64,000 bases of DNA from Deinococcus aquaticus (GTDB lineage: Bacteria > Deinococcota > Deinococci > Deinococcales > Deinococcaceae). The notes under the pieces are model-generated. The model was not told the DNA's origin. It searched no databases and saw only the letters and a list, made by a program, of their open reading frames with translations. The stretch covers positions 993,501-1,057,500 of the forward strand of contig NZ_CP115165.1 in the NCBI RefSeq assembly GCF_028622095.1, read 5' to 3'. Of the stretch, positions 10,917 through 20,908 are shown piece by piece. The number at the start of each line of letters is the position of its first letter. The stretch's first letter is position 1. Position numbers and translations under genes: made by a program.

Positions 10917-12091
10917 CCCGCGACCAGTTCATCCGCCACGCCACACGCGGCCTGTGGGGCACGAAAAAACGCGACGCGGCCCTGGAACTGCGCGGCGCCA
11001 TCGAGGACAAGATCTACCGCCACCAGCTCTGCGGCCTCACCAACGCCGATGCCGAACGGGCCGCGCTGCGCGACCTGGGCAACCCCCACGCCATCGCCCG
11101 TGACCTGAACCGCGTCCACACCGCACCCGCCGCCATCCGCGCCACCCTCCTGCTGGGCGTCGCCGGACTGCTGAGCTTGCAGGCCGTGGCGCAGGTCAGC
11201 GCCGTGCAGTCGACTTTTTTACCGCAGGATACGGACCCGCAGACCTGTGCCCTCAGGACGGGGCAGACCACCGCCGGTCAGAATCCTGTCGCGCAGCGGC
11301 TGCTGGAGCAGGCAGGCGGCGTAGAGGGCCTGCGTGAGCAGTGCCGGACCGGGGCCTTCGCGGTGTTCGGCCCACTTCTGAACGTGACGGACCTGCTGGC
11401 GGCCCTGAAGGCGGCGCGGGTTCCAGTGAACGCCTATGCAGGCCCTCGCGTCCTCACGCTGAACGGTGGTGTCACCGGGACCGTCCCGCAGGTCTCCTTC
11501 CAGATCGAAACGATGAACGGCCAGCAGTACCTGCCCAGCATGTTCCTGACGACTTTCCTGACCTCCGTGACCTCACAACCGTTCAGCTTCACGGGCCTGA
11601 CCAACCCGGTCCTGACGATCGGCGCAGCCCGCATTCCCATCGGGACCGCGCAGGCACCGGTCCGGACGGTAGATCTCATTGCCAACGGACTGACAGGGGC
11701 GCGCCGGACGGACACCTCTCTGCCCATTCCCGTGAATGTCCTCCCGCAGAGCACCCGCCAGCCCGCCGATCCTGCCGCCCCGCAGCTGACCGTGCCGGGC
11801 AAGGACGGGGAGGTGTTCGCCGTGGTGCAGAACATCCTGCGGATCAACGCGGACCGGCGGAGCATGGACGCGCCGGAAACGCTGTGGGTGCGCGCCCGGC
11901 AGAACGGCCGGATCGCCTTCACGGACGAGGTAGATCTGAACGTCCGGCTGGTGAACTCGCAGGAGGAACTGGATCAGGCGACCGCGTGGGGCGTGAAGGC
12001 GGCCGTGATCTACCGCGTGAACATCGCAAACCTCCAGCACCCAGTACTGACGCCGGTTCCGGCGGCGCAGGTCAAGGTGGTGCAGCCCTGA
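10913..12091 (+). CDS. Membrane protein with PadR-associated permease-prefix domain
   Basis: A 392-residue protein. Residues 1-75 form a charged helical domain (ELRGAIEDKIYRHQLCGLTN, RAALRDLGNPHAIARDLNRV) like the short prefix domain (HAAS/permease-prefix) encoded next to padR genes. One membrane helix follows (about 78-100), then about 290 residues of beta-rich, presumably extracytoplasmic sequence with no family I can name. Overlap with padR indicates one operon and one control. It may be a stress sensor or envelope protein; no enzyme motif is seen. Confidence 0.75.
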   Translation: MTRDQFIRHATRGLWGTKKRDAALELRGAIEDKIYRHQLCGLTNADAERAALRDLGNPHAIARDLNRVHTAPAAIRATLLLGVAGLLSLQAVAQVSAVQSTFLPQDTDPQTCALRTGQTTAGQNPVAQRLLEQAGGVEGLREQCRTGAFAVFGPLLNVTDLLAALKAARVPVNAYAGPRVLTLNGGVTGTVPQVSFQIETMNGQQYLPSMFLTTFLTSVTSQPFSFTGLTNPVLTIGAARIPIGTAQAPVRTVDLIANGLTGARRTDTSLPIPVNVLPQSTRQPADPAAPQLTVPGKDGEVFAVVQNILRINADRRSMDAPETLWVRARQNGRIAFTDEVDLNVRLVNSQEELDQATAWGVKAAVIYRVNIANLQHPVLTPVPAAQVKVVQP

Positions 12092-12110
12092 TCGGCATCT
12101 TGATTCGTTG

Positions 12111-12150
12111 AAGGGGGGACGTGGGCCAAAGCTCACGCCCCCCTCTTTTC
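12111..12150. terminator. Hairpin between convergent genes
   Basis: A stem pairing GGGGGG-ACGTGGGC with GCTCACG-CCCCCC (a few mismatches) around CAAA, followed on the plus strand by TCTTTTCC. It should end the padR operon and may also serve surE from the other side, although its minus-strand T run is poor. Confidence 0.6.
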
Positions 12151-12162
12151 CGTCATCTGCTG

Positions 12163-12942
12163 TTACAGCTGCGGGACGTACCCGGCGAGGTTGCCGAGCA
12201 GGTCGCGGGCGGTCAGGTCGATGCGGACGGGCGTGACGCTGATGTGCCCGGCGTGCACGGCGCCGTAGTCGGTGTGGTCGTCGTGGGCGTCGCTGGCGGT
12301 GCTGGTCCCGGCGACCCAGTGGTATTCGCGGCCTTCGGGGTCGTGGCGGGTGACGATGCGGTCTTCCCAGCGGTGCTCGCCGACGCGGGTGACGCGCACG
12401 CCGCGTGGGGGCAGGGCGGGGAAGTTGACGTTCAGCAGGGTGCGTGGGGGCAGGCCGCGCGCCAGGACTTCCCGGGCGAGGCGGGCGGCGTAGGCGGCGC
12501 CGGGGGCGAAGTCGTACTCGCCGGCGGGGGTGGCCTGCTGGCTGAAGGCGATGGCGGGCACGCCGAGGCTCATGCCTTCGATGGCGGCGGCGACGGTGCC
12601 GCTGTGCGTCAGGTCGTCTCCGAGGTTCGGGCCGAGGTTGATGCCGCTGACCACGAGGTCTGGCTGGCCGGTCAGGTGCACGCCCAGGACGACGCAGTCG
12701 GCGGGCGTGCCGTCCACGCGGTACGCGGGAATGTCGCCGAAGCCGGCGCTGGCGGTGTGCTTGAAGCGCAGGGGGCGGCGGATGGTGATGCCGTGCCCGA
12801 CGGCGCTCTGTTCCACGTCGGGCGCGCTGACGATCACGTCCGCGAAGGTGCTCATGGCCTGGGCCAGGGCCTTGATGCCGGGGCTGAAGATGCCGTCGTC
12901 GTTCGCCACGAGAATCCGGGGGCGGGGGGCAGGGTCGCTCAT
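12163..12942 (-). CDS. surE: 5'/3'-nucleotidase SurE
   Basis: A 259-residue SurE. The N-terminal metal-binding pair sits in ILVANDDGIFSPGIKAL, and the conserved VVSGINLGPNLGDD holds further metal ligands. Family enzymes dephosphorylate nucleoside 5'/3'-monophosphates and short polyphosphates in stationary phase. The start ATG lies seven bases after minus-strand TACGCT (plus 12950-12955), so it is probably leaderless. It is not coupled to its neighbours. Confidence 0.93.
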   Translation of the reverse strand: MSDPAPRPRILVANDDGIFSPGIKALAQAMSTFADVIVSAPDVEQSAVGHGITIRRPLRFKHTASAGFGDIPAYRVDGTPADCVVLGVHLTGQPDLVVSGINLGPNLGDDLTHSGTVAAAIEGMSLGVPAIAFSQQATPAGEYDFAPGAAYAARLAREVLARGLPPRTLLNVNFPALPPRGVRVTRVGEHRWEDRIVTRHDPEGREYHWVAGTSTASDAHDDHTDYGAVHAGHISVTPVRIDLTARDLLGNLAGYVPQL

Positions 12943-13000
12943 GGGGGGCAGCGTAGCGCGCGGCCGGTCATGGGTTCACCCGGCCGGCGTATGGTGGGGC

Positions 13001-13474
13001 ATGAAGGGGACGGCGGGACTGAACGTGGCGTTACTGGCGGCTGGACGGCTGGCGACTGGACGGCTGGGCGCGGCGCTGCTCGTTCTGGCGCTGCCCGGTT
13101 CCGGCGTGGCCCGGGGTGGCCCGCTCCTGCCGAACGCGGAGGTCGCCCGCTCCCACTCCGAAGGGCCATTGAGGGTTCAGTGGCTGGTCTGTCAGGCGGC
13201 GGGACGGCCGGACCTGCGGGCATCCCTGACCCTGCAGGCCAGCGGGCCGCTGTACTACCGCGTGGTGAACCTCGACACGAACGACGCCGCGCACACGCTG
13301 TTGCAGGCCGGGCAGAACGTCCCGCAGGTACGCGGCCTGTTCGCCCGCTACATCACGCAGGGGCAGCCGCTGGGGCGGGTCACGCTGGCGGGCCTGCTGG
13401 GCACCTGGAAACTGTTCGGCCTGAAGTTCGACTGGCAGGGGACCACGTACCGCTGCCAGATAGGTAATGGGTGA
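13001..13474 (+). CDS. Exported hypothetical protein
   Basis: A 157-residue protein with an N-terminal hydrophobic segment (LGAALLVLALPGSGVA) acting as a signal peptide or anchor, followed by a beta-rich domain with two Cys (LVCQAAG and TYRCQIG). No family recognised. The frame is open far upstream, but the ATG at 13001, five bases after TATGGT (12990-12995), is the natural start. It is followed at once by a bidirectional terminator. Confidence 0.6.
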   Translation: MKGTAGLNVALLAAGRLATGRLGAALLVLALPGSGVARGGPLLPNAEVARSHSEGPLRVQWLVCQAAGRPDLRASLTLQASGPLYYRVVNLDTNDAAHTLLQAGQNVPQVRGLFARYITQGQPLGRVTLAGLLGTWKLFGLKFDWQGTTYRCQIGNG

Positions 13475-13507
13475 TGGGCGGCCCCGTGATCAACAGGACC
13501 GCCCATC
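13473..13507. terminator. Bidirectional terminator hairpin
   Basis: A perfect 9-bp stem, GATGGGCGG (13473-13481) with CCGCCCATC (13499-13507), between two convergent genes. Its left arm overlaps the stop codon of the upstream gene. Only short T runs flank it. Confidence 0.65.
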
Positions 13508-13528
13508 TTGTGGTTCAGGTCGCCAGGG

Positions 13529-14710
13529 TTACTTGCCCTGCTGGGAGAGTTTCAGGTAGTAGGCGCTGCTCCTGTCGGTGGGGTCGAGGGTCACGGCCTG
13601 CGCGTACGCCTCGGCGGCGGCGGCGTAGTTCTTCGCTTCGTAGCGTACGCGGCCCAGCCACGCCCAGGCCTTGGCGTAGGTGGGGCTCTGCTGCGTGGCC
13701 GCCTGGAAGCCGGTCTCGGCGGCCGCTTTCTCACCGGCCGTGTACTTCTGGTACGCGGCGCGGTAGGTCTGCACGGCGCCCAGGCCGTACTGCTGGGCTT
13801 CGGTGGCCAGCGCGAGATTGAATCTGTCGGCGGCGGTAGGGCCGGGCAGGGCGTTCAGGGCCGTGTAGGCGTCCAGCGCGGCCTGGGTGTTCCCGAGTTC
13901 CAGGGCCAGCCGTCCGGCCTCGCGCTGCGCCTCGGTGAAGTTGGGGGCGCTGCGGGCGGCCTCCTGGAATCCGGCGAGGGCCTGCGTCTTGCGTCCGGCC
14001 TCGCGGTCGCCGTAGGCGCGGCTGAAGGCGCGGGTGGCGGCGGGGCCGTAGCGTCCGGCGCTCTGCGCGAGACCCTGGAAGTATGCCAGCGTCTTGTCGG
14101 CGGGGTTCAGGGTCAGGGCGCGGGCGTACAGCGTCTGCGCCTGGGTGTAGTTCCCGGCTTCCAGCGCGGTGCGGGCGGCCCAGGTGGCGCAGGGGACGTT
14201 TGCGGCGTCGAGTTGCAGGCAGGTGCTGAAGAACGCGGCGGCCTGATCCGGCATGTTGCGGGTGTACGCGGCGTACCCGAGGTTGTACTGCACGGCGGCC
14301 GCCTGCTGCGATTCAGGGGTGCCCGCACCCGGCGCGGCGCGGAAGTACGCGTTCCAGGCGAGTTCCGCCTGCCGCCAGAAGCCGACTTCGGTGTAGATCT
14401 GCGCGCGCAGTTTCAGGTAGTCCGGGTTGCCGGGCGCGGCGCTCACGGCCGTTTCGGCAGCGGCGGCCGCCTGTTTCCAGAGGGTCTGGTCGATGTTGGC
14501 GCTGCCGGCGGGGTAGGCGCTGCGGGCCTTGAGGATCAGGTCGCGGGCCTCGGCGGCGGCCTGCGCGGCGCCCTGACCCTGCGTGAGCAGGCTGGTGGGC
14601 GCGGGAGCAGGTGCGGGCTGTGCGGGTGCGGTCTGGGCGCTGGCGTGGCCGAGCAGGGCGGCGGTCAGGGCCAGCGTGATGGAAAAGCAGGTCAGGGGGG
14701 TGCGGTGCAT
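13529..14710 (-). CDS. Exported TPR-repeat protein
   Basis: A 393-residue protein with a signal peptide (about residues 1-26), an Ala/Pro/Gln-rich spacer and at least six tetratricopeptide repeats; clear units are NYAAAAEAYAQAVTLDPTD at the C-terminus and NYTQAQTLYARALTLNPADK in the middle. Residue content is Ala/Gln-rich and depleted in charged residues. It should act as a periplasmic scaffold, perhaps for envelope assembly. The start at 14710 is set by the ribosome site AAGGAGACCC; the longer frame from 14890 is not supported. A TACAAT hexamer lies about 100 bases upstream. Confidence 0.82.
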   Translation of the reverse strand: MHRTPLTCFSITLALTAALLGHASAQTAPAQPAPAPAPTSLLTQGQGAAQAAAEARDLILKARSAYPAGSANIDQTLWKQAAAAAETAVSAAPGNPDYLKLRAQIYTEVGFWRQAELAWNAYFRAAPGAGTPESQQAAAVQYNLGYAAYTRNMPDQAAAFFSTCLQLDAANVPCATWAARTALEAGNYTQAQTLYARALTLNPADKTLAYFQGLAQSAGRYGPAATRAFSRAYGDREAGRKTQALAGFQEAARSAPNFTEAQREAGRLALELGNTQAALDAYTALNALPGPTAADRFNLALATEAQQYGLGAVQTYRAAYQKYTAGEKAAAETGFQAATQQSPTYAKAWAWLGRVRYEAKNYAAAAEAYAQAVTLDPTDRSSAYYLKLSQQGK

Positions 14711-14976
14711 GGGTCTCCTTGTGGGGCGCGGCGCTGGCAGGGCCGGGTGGGCGGCGCTGGCCGCGCAGAGTGAGCGGTATGCGATCAACTGACTGACGGT
14801 CATTGTAACCACGCTTACCTGATGCCAGGGTGCAGGATTGCGTGAGGGGCCTTTCATGCTCGGCGCATCCAGCCCGCAACTGAAGGCCACGCCGACGCCC
14901 AGACCGCGCCCGTTCCAGAGCGGACTGAGAGCGCAGGCAGGGTAGTGCGGCTGCCCGTCTGGTAAAACAGAGCATT

Positions 14977-15629
<653 letters not shown>

Positions 15630-15633
<4 letters not shown>

Positions 15634-16583
15634 GTGCCCGCCCGCTGCGGGTGGCGTTCTTCGGGTCGCCCGCCTTCGCCCTGCCGGTGCTGGAAGCGAT
15701 CCGCGGGGCATTCGAGGTGGTGCTGGTCGTCGCGCAGCCGGATAAACCGGTGGGGCGCGGCCTGAAGCTCACGCCGCCGCCCGTCGCGGCCCGCGCCGCC
15801 GAGCTGGGCCTGCCGCTCGCGCAGCCTGCCCGCCTGCGCCGCAACCCGGACTTCGAGGCCACCCTGCGGGACTGCGGCGTGGACGTGGCCGTCACCTGCG
15901 CGTACGGCAAGATCCTGCCCGCCAGCGTGCTAGGCGTGCCCCGTTACGGGTTCCTGAACACGCACACCAGCCTGCTGCCCGCCTACCGGGGGGCCGCGCC
16001 GATCCAGTGGGCGCTGATCCAGGGCGAGGCGGTCACGGGCACAACCATCATGCAGACCGACGAGGGCATGGACACCGGCCCCGTGCTGCTGCAAGAGCCG
16101 CTGCCCATTGCGCCGGAATGGACCGCGCACGAACTGGCAGACGCCCTGAGCGCGCAGGCGGCCCGGCTGATCGTGCAGGCCCTGTCCACCCTGGACGGTC
16201 TGCTGCCCACCGCGCAGGACGAGTCTCTGGCCACGCACGCCCCCATGCTGACCAAGGAGGACGGCTTCGTCCGCTGGGCCGACACGGCCGCGCAGATCGT
16301 GAACCGCCACCGGGGCGTGGCCGCGTGGCCGCAGACGACTGCCTTCCTGAACGGCGCGCGCCTGAAACTCGCGGGCCTCAGCGTCACGGAAGGCAGCGGC
16401 CAGCCCGGCGAGGTCCTGAGCGTCACCGATGCCGGCCTGACCGTCGCCGCGCAGGAGGGAGCCGTCCTGATCCGCACCGTGCAACCCGAGGCCCGCAAGG
16501 CCCAGCCTGCCCACACCTGGGCGCAGGCCGCCGGCATCACGCCCGGCACCCGCCTGGACCTGTGGGAACCCACCGACCCCTGA
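15630..16583 (+). CDS. fmt: Methionyl-tRNA formyltransferase
   Basis: A 317-residue enzyme that formylates Met-tRNAfMet using 10-formyl-THF. The catalytic core is intact: NTHTSLLPAYRGAAPIQWAL contains the catalytic Asn and His, and DEGMDTGPVL the Asp. The C-terminal OB-like domain (about 205-310) is complete. It is coupled to def through an ATGA overlap, the usual def-fmt operon. Confidence 0.96.
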
Positions 16584-16599
16584 CCCCGTAAGGGACAGC

Positions 16600-17214
16600 G
16601 TGAAGCTCACCTTTCCCCTGACGCTGGAATTCAAGTTCAGCCTGTTCACCGAACTGCGCGTCACGGACGCGAGCGGCGCCCTCGCCGCACTCGTCAAGGA
16701 GAAGACCTTCAGCGTCCGCGACGAGGTCCGCGTCTACAGCGACGAAAACCGCCGGGTGCAGACGCACGCCATGAAAGCCCAGGGATTCATGGCCGGCGCG
16801 CTCGACTGGAAAGCCCGCCGCCTCATCAGCCGCGCGGACGGCAGCCCCGTCGGCGCCCTCCAGGCACAGGGCCTGCGCACCCTGTGGGGCGCCGCGTACG
16901 ACGTGCTCGGCCCGGAGCAGGAAAACCGCTTCACCATCCGCGACGACCAACCCTGGCTGAGCGTCGTCGAGGGCGCCATCGGAGCCGTGCCGTTCATCGG
17001 GGACCTGATCGCCATGGGCTTCGATTACCTCGTGAACCCCACGTACACCGTCACCGACGCGGGCGGGCAACCCGCGTACCGCGTGCACAAGAAACGCAGC
17101 TTCCTGTCACGCCGCTTCACCGTGCAGGAACTCCAGCCCCGCCCCGGACAGGACGACGAACTGGTCCTGCTGGCCCTGATTCAACTCGTGCTCCGCGAAC
17201 GCGAGCGCGGGTAA
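16600..17214 (+). CDS. LURP-one/tubby-like (phospholipid scramblase-related) protein
   Basis: A 204-residue protein, GTG start 16 bases after fmt and probably in the same operon. It reads as a single beta-barrel domain with alternating strands and a conserved-looking hydrophobic segment (GAVPFIGDLIAMGFDYLV), the layout of bacterial LURP-one-related (YxjI-type) tubby C-terminal-like proteins. No catalytic residues are expected; the role is unknown, possibly lipid or membrane binding. Assignment is from fold pattern only. Confidence 0.6.
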   Translation: MKLTFPLTLEFKFSLFTELRVTDASGALAALVKEKTFSVRDEVRVYSDENRRVQTHAMKAQGFMAGALDWKARRLISRADGSPVGALQAQGLRTLWGAAYDVLGPEQENRFTIRDDQPWLSVVEGAIGAVPFIGDLIAMGFDYLVNPTYTVTDAGGQPAYRVHKKRSFLSRRFTVQELQPRPGQDDELVLLALIQLVLRERERG

Positions 17215-17337
17215 ACATGACCCCTGAAGAAGGTTCCGTGCCGGAGGCATCACGCAGCAGGCGAGGCACTGGCCCGCGCACGCACCTGCACTGAGGCGCG
17301 GGCGGCGCGTGGCGCAGGGTCACGGATTCCGGGCGGC

Positions 17338-17479
17338 TCATACGGACTGCCGTCTGTTTCGTTAACAACCTGGGACAGCACCGGGTTGCCAACTCCACGT
17401 CCGGCAGTCCGCTTTGCTCCTGCTCGCATCCGCTCGGATGGAACAGTTTTTGCAAACCATTCCATCGGAGTCCGGATCA
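17338..17479. repeat. MITE-like inverted repeat element, copy 2
   Basis: A 142-bp element with left end TCATACGGACTGCCG and right end CGGAGTCCGGATCA. Internal hairpins match copy 1 in place: CAACCTGG/CCGGGTTG and ATGGAA...TTCCAT around TTTTTGCAAAC. Its last three bases (TCA) are the stop codon, read as TGA on the minus strand, of the adjoining SDR gene. From the fmt-operon end at 17215 to this element nothing else is seen. Confidence 0.85.
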
Positions 17480-18346
17480 GCTGGCGTTGTGCGGGGTGAC
17501 CTCGACCAGACCGCGTTTTTTCAGGTACCGCTGGCGGCCGCGTTCGCCGATGACGCTCATCAGGGGCGTCAGGCTGGGCAGCAGGCCGGGCAGCAGCATG
17601 GCCAGCCTGCCGGACAGGCCGTCCCCGTACGGCACGTAGCGTTCCAGTCGGGGGCGGGCAACGCTGGCCATGACGGCCTGCGCGACCTGCCGGGCGGTCT
17701 GCGGTTCGCTCAGGAAGTTCAGTGGGCTGCCGCCGTGCGTGGCCTCGTGGCGCAGCATGCCGGTGTCCACTCCGCCGGGCAGGACGCTGCTGACGATCAC
17801 GCCCCGCTCGCCGAAGCGCTGGTTGAGGGCCAGCATCAGGCCGCGCAGCCCGAACTTCGACGCGGTGTACACGGCGCTTTCCGCGATGGGCACGATGCCC
17901 GCCATGGACACGATGTTCACGATCTGCCCCTTGTGCCACGCGCCGCCCTTCCAGCGGCCCAGGCTCAGCCAGGGGAAGAATTCGCGGCTCAGCAGGGCGG
18001 GGGCCAGCAGGTTCACGTTCAGTTCCCGTTCAATGGTGGCGCGTTCGCTGCGTTCGAAGGCTTCCACGACCACCACGCCCGCGTTGTTGATCAGCAGGTG
18101 GCACGCGCCGTGCCGGGCGACGACCTGCTCGCGGATGTATTCAATGTCGTCCGGGCGGGTCAGGTCCGCCGTGATCAGCTGCGCGGGGCGGCTCAGGCGG
18201 GCCTGCACGGCCTCCAGTCCGTCCGGGTGCAGGTCCACGAGGACCAGGTGCGCTCCGGCGGCGTCGAGGGCCAGGGCGATCTCGGTGCCGATGGCTCCGG
18301 CCGCGCCGGTCACGACAGCCACGGCTCCCTGAGCGGTGCGTTTCAT
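17477..18346 (-). CDS. Short-chain dehydrogenase/reductase (SDR)
   Basis: A 289-residue classical SDR: cofactor motif TGAAGAIG near residue 13, NNAG near 90, and the catalytic Ser-Tyr-Lys set in SMAGIVP and YTASKFGLRG. The N-terminal half is typical of NADP(H) enzymes acting on acyl or keto substrates. It starts by ATGA overlap with the upstream monooxygenase gene, so the two form an operon. The stop codon is the terminal TCA of the inverted-repeat element copy 2. Confidence 0.88.
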   Translation of the reverse strand: MKRTAQGAVAVVTGAAGAIGTEIALALDAAGAHLVLVDLHPDGLEAVQARLSRPAQLITADLTRPDDIEYIREQVVARHGACHLLINNAGVVVVEAFERSERATIERELNVNLLAPALLSREFFPWLSLGRWKGGAWHKGQIVNIVSMAGIVPIAESAVYTASKFGLRGLMLALNQRFGERGVIVSSVLPGGVDTGMLRHEATHGGSPLNFLSEPQTARQVAQAVMASVARPRLERYVPYGDGLSGRLAMLLPGLLPSLTPLMSVIGERGRQRYLKKRGLVEVTPHNAS

Positions 18347-19704
18347 GCGTTCACCGCCTGGGGGTGGCCAGGGTGCAGCGGGCCGGGGTGGGCGGGCACA
18401 CCCAGGGCGGCCTCGTCCGGTTCGGGCCAGCCCAGGCGGCGGCACAGGGCGCGCAGGTGCGTCAGGTACGCGCGGCGCTGCACGTACAGCGCGTGGCGGG
18501 GACTGTCCACGTGCGTGCCGCCGGACAGGTCCGTGCGGTCCTCGCGGATCAGGGTGTCGAAGGGCTGCGGCCCGCCCGGGTACGCCCGCTGCCCCAGCAG
18601 GTACTGCGTGAGCATGTGCGCCATCCAGTCCGCCAGGGGGTACAGGGACCCGTCGGTTTCCAGGTAGCCCAGTCCGAACAGGTTGTGGTGCGCGCGGTTG
18701 AACATGGTCAGGTACAGGTCCGGGCGTTCGGACTTCCACTCGAAGTACCGGCGGGCGTAGGGGATGTTCATGGTGTACCCGGTCGCGCAGATGATCAGGT
18801 CCACCGGCTCGCGCGTGCCGTCGCGGAACACGACGTCCGGGCCTTCCAGGCGCGCCACGTCACCCTTCACGTGGATGTCCCCGTGCGCGAGGTGGTGCAG
18901 CAGCTGGTCGTTCACGATGGGGTGCGATTCGAACAGGCGGTGGTCGGGTTTCGGGAGGCCCAGTTTGGTCAGGTCGCCGGTCACGAGTTTCAGCAGGCCC
19001 TGCATGACGGGCCGCTCGATGAACGCCGGGAGGTGCGGGCCCCCTGCCGCCAGGGTGTCGGCGGGCCGCCCGAACACCCGCTTGGGAATGAAGTGGTACC
19101 CGCGCCGCATGCTGATGAAGGCCGCGTTGGCGCTGCGGGCAGCGTCGCAGGCGATGTCGCACCCGGAATTCCCGGCGCCCAGCACCAGCACGCGCCGCCC
19201 CCGGAACTCGTCGGGACTGGTGTACGTGACGCTGTGGCGAACGTCACCGTCGAACACGCCGGGCAGTTCCGGCATCTGAGGTTCCCAGTTCGTGCCGGTC
19301 GCGCAGATCACCCCGGCGTACGTGCGGGTCTGCCCGTCCGTGAAACTGACCTGCCAGCCGCCGGGCATCTCCTGCACGTCCACCACACCCACCCCGAAGC
19401 GGATGCGGCCGTACAGCCCGAAGGTTCGCGCAAACGAGCGCAGGTAGTCCAGGATCTGCCGGTTGGTGGGGTAATCCGGGTAGTCGGCGGGCATGGGGAA
19501 GCCCAGGAACGCCGAGGTGGTCTTCGACGAGATGAAGTGCGCCGAGCGGTACATGGGCGTGCCCGGATTCCCGAGATCCCAGATGCCGCCCACGTCCGAG
19601 TGGCGTTCCACCTGCTCGTAACTCAGGCCCGCCTGGGTGAAGGCGCGCGCGAGGGACAGGCCGCAGGGTCCGGCCCCGATGATCAGATACGTGGGTTCGC
19701 TCAT
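18343..19704 (-). CDS. Flavin-containing monooxygenase
   Basis: A 453-residue FMO/Baeyer-Villiger-type enzyme. The FAD motif GAGPCGLSLA is at residue 10; the second, NADPH-binding motif is in VLVLGAGNSGCDIA, preceded by HSVTYTSPDEFRGRR, which matches the FMO fingerprint. A GGAGGAAG ribosome site precedes the ATG. It is first in a two-gene operon with an SDR and divergent from an AraC-type regulator. The FMO-SDR-AraC set recalls the mycobacterial mymA/virS locus; an equivalent substrate is not implied. Confidence 0.9.
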   Translation of the reverse strand: MSEPTYLIIGAGPCGLSLARAFTQAGLSYEQVERHSDVGGIWDLGNPGTPMYRSAHFISSKTTSAFLGFPMPADYPDYPTNRQILDYLRSFARTFGLYGRIRFGVGVVDVQEMPGGWQVSFTDGQTRTYAGVICATGTNWEPQMPELPGVFDGDVRHSVTYTSPDEFRGRRVLVLGAGNSGCDIACDAARSANAAFISMRRGYHFIPKRVFGRPADTLAAGGPHLPAFIERPVMQGLLKLVTGDLTKLGLPKPDHRLFESHPIVNDQLLHHLAHGDIHVKGDVARLEGPDVVFRDGTREPVDLIICATGYTMNIPYARRYFEWKSERPDLYLTMFNRAHHNLFGLGYLETDGSLYPLADWMAHMLTQYLLGQRAYPGGPQPFDTLIREDRTDLSGGTHVDSPRHALYVQRRAYLTHLRALCRRLGWPEPDEAALGVPAHPGPLHPGHPQAVNA

Positions 19705-19822
19705 GTCTTCCTCCGTGGTCCTCTCCGCGGCGCCCGTGGTGGGCGGCCCGGTGAGGGTGCTGGTATGGAATCACGGGCCCGGGACCGCGCCCAGGGCTAC
19801 ACTGGTGCCCAGGGGGGACCGA

Positions 19823-20899
19823 ATGGGCAAAGTACCGACAGGCGATCAGGGACCGCGCCCACTGCGCTTCGCGCCCGTCCTGTGGCGCACGCTGCTGGGC
19901 GCGGCAGGCCAGCTTCCACCCACGCACCCGCTGGCCGCCGCGCTGACCCCGCACCTGCCACACTGGCGCGCGGAACTGGACGCCGCGCAGCCCCCTCCCC
20001 TGCTCAGCGCCGCGCAGGTGAACACCCTGATCCGCGCGGCCCTGCACGGCACGCAGGCCTCCGCGCAGGCCCCCGGCATCGAGATCGGCGGCGCGCAGAC
20101 CCTGACGGCCTTCGGCCCGGCCGGGTTCGCCATGATGACCGCCCCGAACGTCGGGGAGGCGCTGCACATCGGCCTGCGCTTCCAGCACCTGATCGGCACG
20201 CCCCTGGTCCTGCGCGCCCGCCCGCAAGGAGGGGAACTGCGCCTGGAACTGCGCGCCGGGGCCGCCCTGCACGCCGACGTGGAACGCTTCCTGACCGAGG
20301 AATTCATCGCCAGTCTGCTGGGCATCCTGCGCCAGGAGACCGGCCGGGACCTGCGCCCCCTGCGCACCGAACTGACCGGCCCGCCCCTGCCGCTGGACGT
20401 GCGCCTGCGCTATCACGCCGCGTTCGGAACCGTGAGTTTCGGCGCGCCGCACAGCGCGGTCGTGTGGCCCGCCGCGTGGCTGACCCTGCCGCTGCTGCGG
20501 GCCGACCCGGCCACGCACCGCGACGCGCTGGCCTGGTGTGAACGCCTGACGCACGCCGCCACCCCGGAACCCGGAGAGGCGTTCGACGCGCAGGTCGCCG
20601 ACTGCCTGCGCCTCCAGCCGCCCCACGACCGCGACCTGGGCACCGTCGCCGCGCTGCTGGGCCTGCACCCACGCACCGTCCGCCACCGCCTGTCACGCCT
20701 GGGCACCACCTTCCGCGAGGTGCGCGCCGGGATGCTGCTGGACGAGGCCCGCGAGTGGCTGGCGCACTCCCCCGATTCGACCGAGGAGATCGCGCAGCGG
20801 CTGGGCTTCAGTGACGCCCGCAGCTTCCGCCGCGCCCTGAAAGCCTGGACTGGCCACACCCCCCAGGAACTCCGCCAGCGCGCCGCAGACGACGGTTAA
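19823..20899 (+). CDS. AraC-family regulator with arabinose_bd-type N-terminal domain
   Basis: A 358-residue regulator. Residues about 35-215 fit the arabinose-binding-like sensor domain of OruR/VirS-type AraC proteins; the last 90 form two helix-turn-helices (TVAALLGLHPRTVRHRLSRL and IAQRLGFSDARSFRRALKAW, ending in GHTPQELR). It is divergent from the FMO-SDR operon, which it probably controls. The ATG at 19823 follows a TACACT hexamer (about 19797) and a G-rich ribosome site; an upstream open frame continues through the promoter and is not used. Confidence 0.85.
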   Translation: MGKVPTGDQGPRPLRFAPVLWRTLLGAAGQLPPTHPLAAALTPHLPHWRAELDAAQPPPLLSAAQVNTLIRAALHGTQASAQAPGIEIGGAQTLTAFGPAGFAMMTAPNVGEALHIGLRFQHLIGTPLVLRARPQGGELRLELRAGAALHADVERFLTEEFIASLLGILRQETGRDLRPLRTELTGPPLPLDVRLRYHAAFGTVSFGAPHSAVVWPAAWLTLPLLRADPATHRDALAWCERLTHAATPEPGEAFDAQVADCLRLQPPHDRDLGTVAALLGLHPRTVRHRLSRLGTTFREVRAGMLLDEAREWLAHSPDSTEEIAQRLGFSDARSFRRALKAWTGHTPQELRQRAADDG

Positions 20900-20908
20900 G
20901 CTCAGCGG

